DNA from: Beaufortia kweichowensis
Lineage: Eukaryota; Chordata; Actinopteri; Cypriniformes; Gastromyzontidae
Direction: 5' to 3'
NCBI GenBank assembly: GCA_019155185.1
Contig: CM032801.1
Coordinates: 4,641,351 to 4,705,350, forward strand
DNA: 64,000 bases
Shown here: one piece after another, positions 59,390-64,000 of the stretch
Layout: the number at the start of each line of letters is the position of its first letter
How positions within the stretch are numbered: position 1 is the stretch's first letter
The notes under the pieces: generated by a model
What the model was told of the DNA's origin: nothing
What the model saw: the letters and a program-made list of their open reading frames with translations, nothing else
Databases searched by the model: none
Position numbers and translations under genes: made by a program

Positions 59390-60840
59390 AATAATAAATT
59401 AAATGATAAAAATGAACTAACTTACTTCCTAATGTGCATGAAAAATCAAACACACCATGTAAAAGTGTTGTTTTCCATTCATTGGTAGCAGATGAGTAAT
59501 GTTTTAATGACGCAGCAGTCAGCTGAAGCCCTCAGCATTAACAATCCTCTCAATACACAAACAAACGAGCAAATGAACTTCCAGCTTATGCAGCGCCTTA
59601 TAAACCCGCTGAAAAGCGCGAAAGACAAATAAAATAGACGTAAACACGAGTCCATTACAGCAGGCGATTTCATCAAAACGATGCTTATGTAAACTAGTGT
59701 TGGGGTCGTCTATATTCATCATCATTTATCAATACTGTTTAAGAAAAAGGCATGTGTCTGTGCGTGTGATACAGAGTAAACCAACGAAAGAAGTTCTTGA
59801 AATGTTTCGTGAGTTGCATGAAAATTGAATGTAAGATGTACGAGTCGATGTGTTAGTGACTCGAATGATTCAAAGAAAAGCCTGTATTTCAGAAAACATG
59901 ACACAACCATGCTCATGTCGCATAAAAGTCAGAATGAACGTTACAGTCAGTCGCACGTTACGTTCGCTGTTTCGCCACAAGATGTCGCAATAAGACACCC
60001 CAAATTAACAACTTACTCACCGACTGAAGTACTTCAATGATTATAACGTTCAGTAGTATATTTATGGTTATATGAGCACACGTATCCTAGGCAAATCGTT
60101 ATAAACTGCTGGTAGATATCTCTAGCTGTTGCCTTCTAGATAATGAAGTGAATGGGGACTGGGACTGTCGATTACAAATGAAAAAAAAAAACATAAAAGT
60201 ATCATAAATGTATTAAAGATGCATTTCACACAACTCAGTTCGTGAGCTTTATGCTTTTATAATAACTACCTCCCTCAGCCTGACTGGTGCATCTTTCACA
60301 CGGGTTCTTGGTTATTTTTAGACGTGTCCTTTTATAACCCTCCAATAAATTAAACTCTGTTTTACAGTTTTGTGCCCAAAATATATCCTTTGTTTGACTG
60401 GAGGTCAAAGAAAATCCCATTTCAAACATAAACACAATGCAAGGTAAAAATCAACACTTTTAAAATAAAAAAGCTTGCAAACGTGCTCGCTTGATGTCTC
60501 CATTAATGTGTTTTGTGAGAAACGTTGATGGGAAATGAGAGCAGACCAGATTTTACAGCATGAATTTAGTCGTAGCATATCTGCTAAACGTTCATTCTCC
60601 TCTAATGTAACAAAATGGGCTTCAAGATTAGTAATGCTGTTAATTCCAAATATTGGAATTAATTCTTTTTAATTCCTCAAATAACATTAAAGAACATCAC
60701 GTCTCAAGGAGAGTATGTGTTATAATGAATCGTTCTTCAGCGTATGAATATTAACTTTGCTTCGCGCGTACAGTCACGTAAGGTAATTAATATTCATGAG
60801 CCAAACATTTATCAATAAATGATTGGTAAATACGCTCACC
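59390..60840. other. dact2 distal upstream region
   Basis: The region holds a weak CTCF-like motif at 59975-59988 (CCACAAGATGTCGC, two mismatches, plus strand) and mixed-composition sequence with scattered CpGs. No exon is supported. Confidence 0.45.
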
Positions 60841-61055
60841 GCCTTTATTATGCTATTCAGCCAATCGTGCGCCGCTGAGCGGGCTGGCTTTACATGCGGT
60901 AGACAGAGTGGGCGTGGTTTGTAATAACTCCACCCACACAGGTAATGTAAACGAGTCATGCGCTTCGATCAAACACAACAGATTTTTTCTCAGCGCACAC
61001 AGTTAGTAGCGACAGTTGTTTATTTCCTCGTCTCTCTGGATATGTTTGTCTGATA
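60841..61055 (+). promoter_or_regulatory. dact2: dact2 proximal promoter and leader
   Basis: Upstream of the start codon lie a CCAAT box (60861-60865), a GC/KLF-type box GGGCGTGG (60910-60917) and a TCF-like GATCAAAC (60967-60974). No TATA box is clear. The start site is not determined. A TCF-like site would fit a Wnt-feedback gene, but a single match of this length is weak. Confidence 0.5.
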
Positions 61056-61310
61056 ATGTTGGGAAGAAAAATATCTGGATCGAGTGTCCCGGGCTCCACT
61101 GCAGGACTGGACCGGAGCAGGATAGGAGAGAGACTGCAGGCTGCGCTGGCCGGACTGCAGGAGCTTCATCACCTCCGGGACAAACAGAGTGGCAGGGTGC
61201 ACTGGGCTCTGACCCTGAACGGAGAAGAGTCCGACACATCCAATTATGACAATGTGAACACGGAGGAGCTGAAATTAGAGGCAACACTGAATCTACTCAA
61301 ACAACAGCTG
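61056..61310 (+). CDS. dact2: dact2 exon 1
   Basis: The exon starts at an ATG in TAATGTTGG context and ends on CAG CTG before GTACGT. It begins MLGRKISGSS, then turns strongly helical. No earlier in-frame ATG with a better context is visible. Confidence 0.92.
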
Positions 61311-63918
61311 GTACGTCATTGCATTTGCGTGGAGAATTTCACAACACAAAGTTTCAAAATGGTTTTAGTTGTCTTTGCTGAAAAACAAATCAAATTCTAA
61401 TGCTTTCTGTTATAGATACCATTATGAACCATAAGCTTTCCATTAAAACCATTTAATAGTATTCTTTAGTTTACACCCTTCAGATTACCAGTAAAGACCC
61501 AAAGAGACCATTCTAACTTTTGTTAAAACCAATAAAATTCCTATTTTAACTATTATATCAGTTTTTCTGTGATAGTTTCTATTGTTTTATTTTTCAGCCG
61601 GAGTAGTGTTACCCTTTAATGGTCAATGTTATATACGTTATGGCTGGGTTAACTAGAAGATTTGGTGGATTTTGTAGGAGTATAGATATGATGTAATTAG
61701 TTTAAATATAAACAAATCTACCAGATGTTTATGTGCTGTGTTATAGATTTACCAGCAGCGAATGAGAATCTGTGGATTAAATTTACAATCCTGATGTGCA
61801 GAACACATACTGTATTAAGGATTCATTGATGTATTTTGCGCATGGTTTGCCAGTGCCCTTGATGACAGTATCCAGTGCTGAATCAATGGCTCAGCTGGGG
61901 GTTATAGTGAGGGGTCATAAATCAAGGACTCCCAGGGGGGGCAGCCCGTTTCTGATGATTAACCCAATTTAATGAGAATAGCAACAGAGGAACTGTGGCC
62001 CGGTCGGCGACACAGGTTTGACCCTGCAGCCGTTTGAACCTTCTGGACTTTTGTTGAACCCTTCTTGGGCTTTATGCTTGAAGTAACTCTGATCTTTAGA
62101 CCTATAAGGTGTTTCTACATTGCAGTTAAGAAATCACATGTCTTTGTTTTCATTAGGTGGGGTAATGCAAGAGAAATCGTGTACAGTAACAGCTTTGCAA
62201 ATTGGGATGTGAAGTAGATGACTAAAGGATACTAAATGACTAAAGGATGACTAAACACTAAATGAAAAGAGGAAGATGCAGAAAACAGGTTTCCCATGGT
62301 TAAGGGATATCATGCAATGTTATAGTGGTGATATGTAGACCTGCAAAGTCATGGAAATTACAATTGTGAATATTTTTCTACTTATAGGGGCGGTTTCCCA
62401 GACAGGGCTTAAGCTTAGTTCCAGACTAAAACACATGTATGAGCTGTCTAAAAACAACTTGCATGGACATATCTTAAAATACATGAGTGTCATTGCTTTG
62501 TCTCAAGATTCACACCAGTAATGTTTTTTTGTAAGGCATGTTTGTAAATGTCATTTAACTAAGGCCTAGTCCTGGATTAATTTAAACACTATCCGGAAAC
62601 CCGCCTCATAATATTTAGATAGAAATACCTAAACTGAAAGGGTCATTTAACCATCTGACATATTTATCCTCATATTCATATTATATCCAGTGTTATTGTC
62701 AAAACCCCTGTGTAAACTAATGTTATGTGATAAATCTTCTGTTTCATTAAGCACTAACTATCTAAACTGCAAAAGTACAAAGAAATTGGTTTATTTTATG
62801 TGTATTTCACACGTCTGGCCCTTTAATTTGCATAGCTGGTTTACAGTCAAACATTTCTCTTGTTCCTATACATTTGGTTTACACAACAGTTTGAGTTCCT
62901 CTGCAGGAGAGAGATTAGTAACCTTACAGCACTTCCCCCAAGCTACCCTTTATCCTTGCCTAGTTAATAGTCAACCTTCCTTCTTTATTCGCTTCCTCTC
63001 TTTGCCTTTTTTTCCTCTCGTCTATGTCGTATAACAGCAGGAGTCATATCAGCTGGTAAATGTCTAGACTAGAGCAGTCCAGTTTTTCTCTGCAGTTGGT
63101 TCAAATGGATTGAGTTGGAGCAAAGCCTAACAAAGCTCAGTGTACAACAAAAAAAAGTTTTGTTTGTGCTTCACTGACCTTACAATTATTTCTACACTAC
63201 TTTTAAAAGATCTACACTTATCAGTTTAGTACTTCTAGCATGAGTAAATATTGAATTTACCATCAAGAAAGAGGTACAGATTGAGTTATTATTTCCTTAA
63301 AGCAGATGTATGTCAATTTTTAATGTAAAAATTCTTTCTCCACATCATCAGTAATTACATTTACAGATTTTACATTATTATTCACAGAGTCTTACGCTAT
63401 AGTTAAAGTGTAAATTCAAACCCATAATCTTGACATTGCTAGCGTCATGCTTTGTCAGCTAAGCTCCACGAGCCCTTGAGTTTCTACAGATTTTAAGTCA
63501 ACACTGTTTATCCAATTCTTGTGTTCTCAACTGACTATTTGTTTGAAAAGCTGCTCAATCTCAATTGCACCTTTGTGGACTTGTTATGGTTGTGTTTTCT
63601 TGTCGGACATTAGCACTGCATTGTCAGTGTAAACACTTTCAGAATGACTCTGCACATGTGTCTCATAAACATACAAATTGTTGCAAGATGTCATTTTTGG
63701 CTAGATATGAGGCTAGTGTGTGTTACATGCACACATGTTTGTAGATATGTTGTGTTAATGATAAATGTGTGTCTTGTACCTGCAGACACGTCTGCGCAAA
63801 CAGGATATGGGATTGAAGAATCACTTGCAGCAGCTGGATCAACAAATTAGTGAATTGAAACTGGATGCATGTAAAGCATCCACTGAGCACCTAGAGAGTG
63901 ACAGCAGACCCAGCTCAG
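61056..63918 (+). CDS. dact2: dapper homolog 2, first two coding exons (partial)
   Basis: DACT2 (Dapper/Frodo) is a cytoplasmic adaptor that binds Dishevelled and promotes breakdown of Nodal/TGF-beta receptors, acting in early patterning. Exon 1 (61056-61310, 85 codons) encodes the N-terminal Dapper region with RIGERLQAALAGLQELHHLR. Exon 2 (63786-63918) gives RLRKQDMGLKNHLQQLDQQI and LESDSRPSSG. Together these are the leucine-zipper/coiled-coil region (from LKLEATLNLLKQQL onwards) used for dimerisation. ESDSRPSSG is a hallmark of the family, and the match to DACT2 is better than to DACT1. Exon 2 ends on the first base of a codon before GTGAAT. The rest, including the PDZ-binding C terminus, lies beyond the window. 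The neighbouring smoc2 supports the call. Confidence 0.93.
62387..62606. mobile_element. palindromic MITE in dact2 intron 1
   Basis: The 220-bp element starts GGGGCGGTTTCCCAGACAGG and ends ATCCGGAAACCCGCC, an inverted copy. Inner blocks (GGCTTAAGCTTAGTTCC and GGCCTAGTCCTGGATTAA) also face each other. It has no ORF and cannot move by itself. Confidence 0.7.
63355..63475 (-). repeat. tRNA-derived SINE copy in dact2 intron 1
   Basis: TACATTTACAGATTTTACAT is followed by CAAACCCATAATCTTGACAT and GCTTTGTCAGCTAAGCT, the reverse complement of the tRNA-like head. Confidence 0.6.
63786..63918 (+). CDS. dact2: dact2 exon 2
   Basis: It follows a clean acceptor (TACCTGCAG) after a 2.5-kb intron and continues the heptad-like leucines of exon 1. 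It ends in the family string SDSRPSSG. Confidence 0.93.
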
Positions 63919-64000
63919 GTGAATAAACACATACATTCACAAAACACATTCTTCTTTGTCTTTTGAGATGTTTAATGCACACAAACCATGATTGTTAATG

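Larger units (their letters stand above)
61311..63785 (+). other. dact2: dact2 intron 1
   Basis: A 2.5-kb intron with the palindromic MITE at 62387-62606 and a SINE at 63355-63475. The block 61900-62050 is GC-richer and may be a conserved element. No further exon is supported. Confidence 0.6.

Noticed and set aside
61003..61287. Minus-strand ORFs of 60 to 94 codons
   Set aside because: They are shadows of dact2 exon 1.

Overview
This is a vertebrate nuclear sequence, almost certainly from a ray-finned fish of the carp/zebrafish group. The genes have many short exons with GT-AG introns. The non-coding DNA is AT-rich and full of microsatellites, and it holds interspersed repeats typical of cyprinids: palindromic foldback elements, a tRNA-derived SINE and a deleted Tc1-like element. 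The proteins read as teleost versions of human genes. All gene names come from recognising the translated sequence; no search was run. Almost all long single-frame ORFs are spurious, so the genes below were rebuilt from in-phase, splice-bounded exons.

Layout. (1) 36-8420, plus strand: the 3' end of cdh23 (cadherin-23, the upper part of the hair-cell tip link), 16 exons from the end of a cadherin repeat to the C-terminal ITEL motif, plus its 3'UTR. (2) 8856-12830, minus strand: the whole of eif3l (translation initiation factor eIF3 subunit L), 15 exons, tail-to-tail with cdh23. Its eighth coding exon carries two extra bases that break the frame. (3) 12831-15212: repeat-rich space between the divergent eif3l and smoc2 genes. 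(4) 15213-36505, plus strand: the whole of smoc2 (secreted modular calcium-binding protein 2), 13 coding exons and 430 residues in a perfect frame, with a 6.6-kb first intron holding two unusually GC/CpG-rich blocks. (5) 36.5-60.8 kb: a gene-poor stretch with repeats, very long GA tracts, a small CpG island at 44.3 kb, a divergent pair of CTCF-type motifs at 55.0/55.4 kb, and a possible unrecognised small spliced transcript at 39.4-40.2 kb. (6) 61056 to the window end, plus strand: the first two coding exons of dact2 (Dapper/Frodo family, Wnt/TGF-beta modulator).

The genes share no pathway: hair-cell adhesion, general translation, and two developmental signalling modulators. smoc2 and dact2 are also neighbours in human (6q27), so the gap between them is a natural place to look for shared or insulated regulatory DNA. 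cdh23 and eif3l lie on other human chromosomes, so this order is a fish arrangement. I saw no bacterial, viral or CRISPR-type system here. The best candidates for something new are the 39.4-kb exon-like chain, the CpG blocks and the CTCF-type motif layout.
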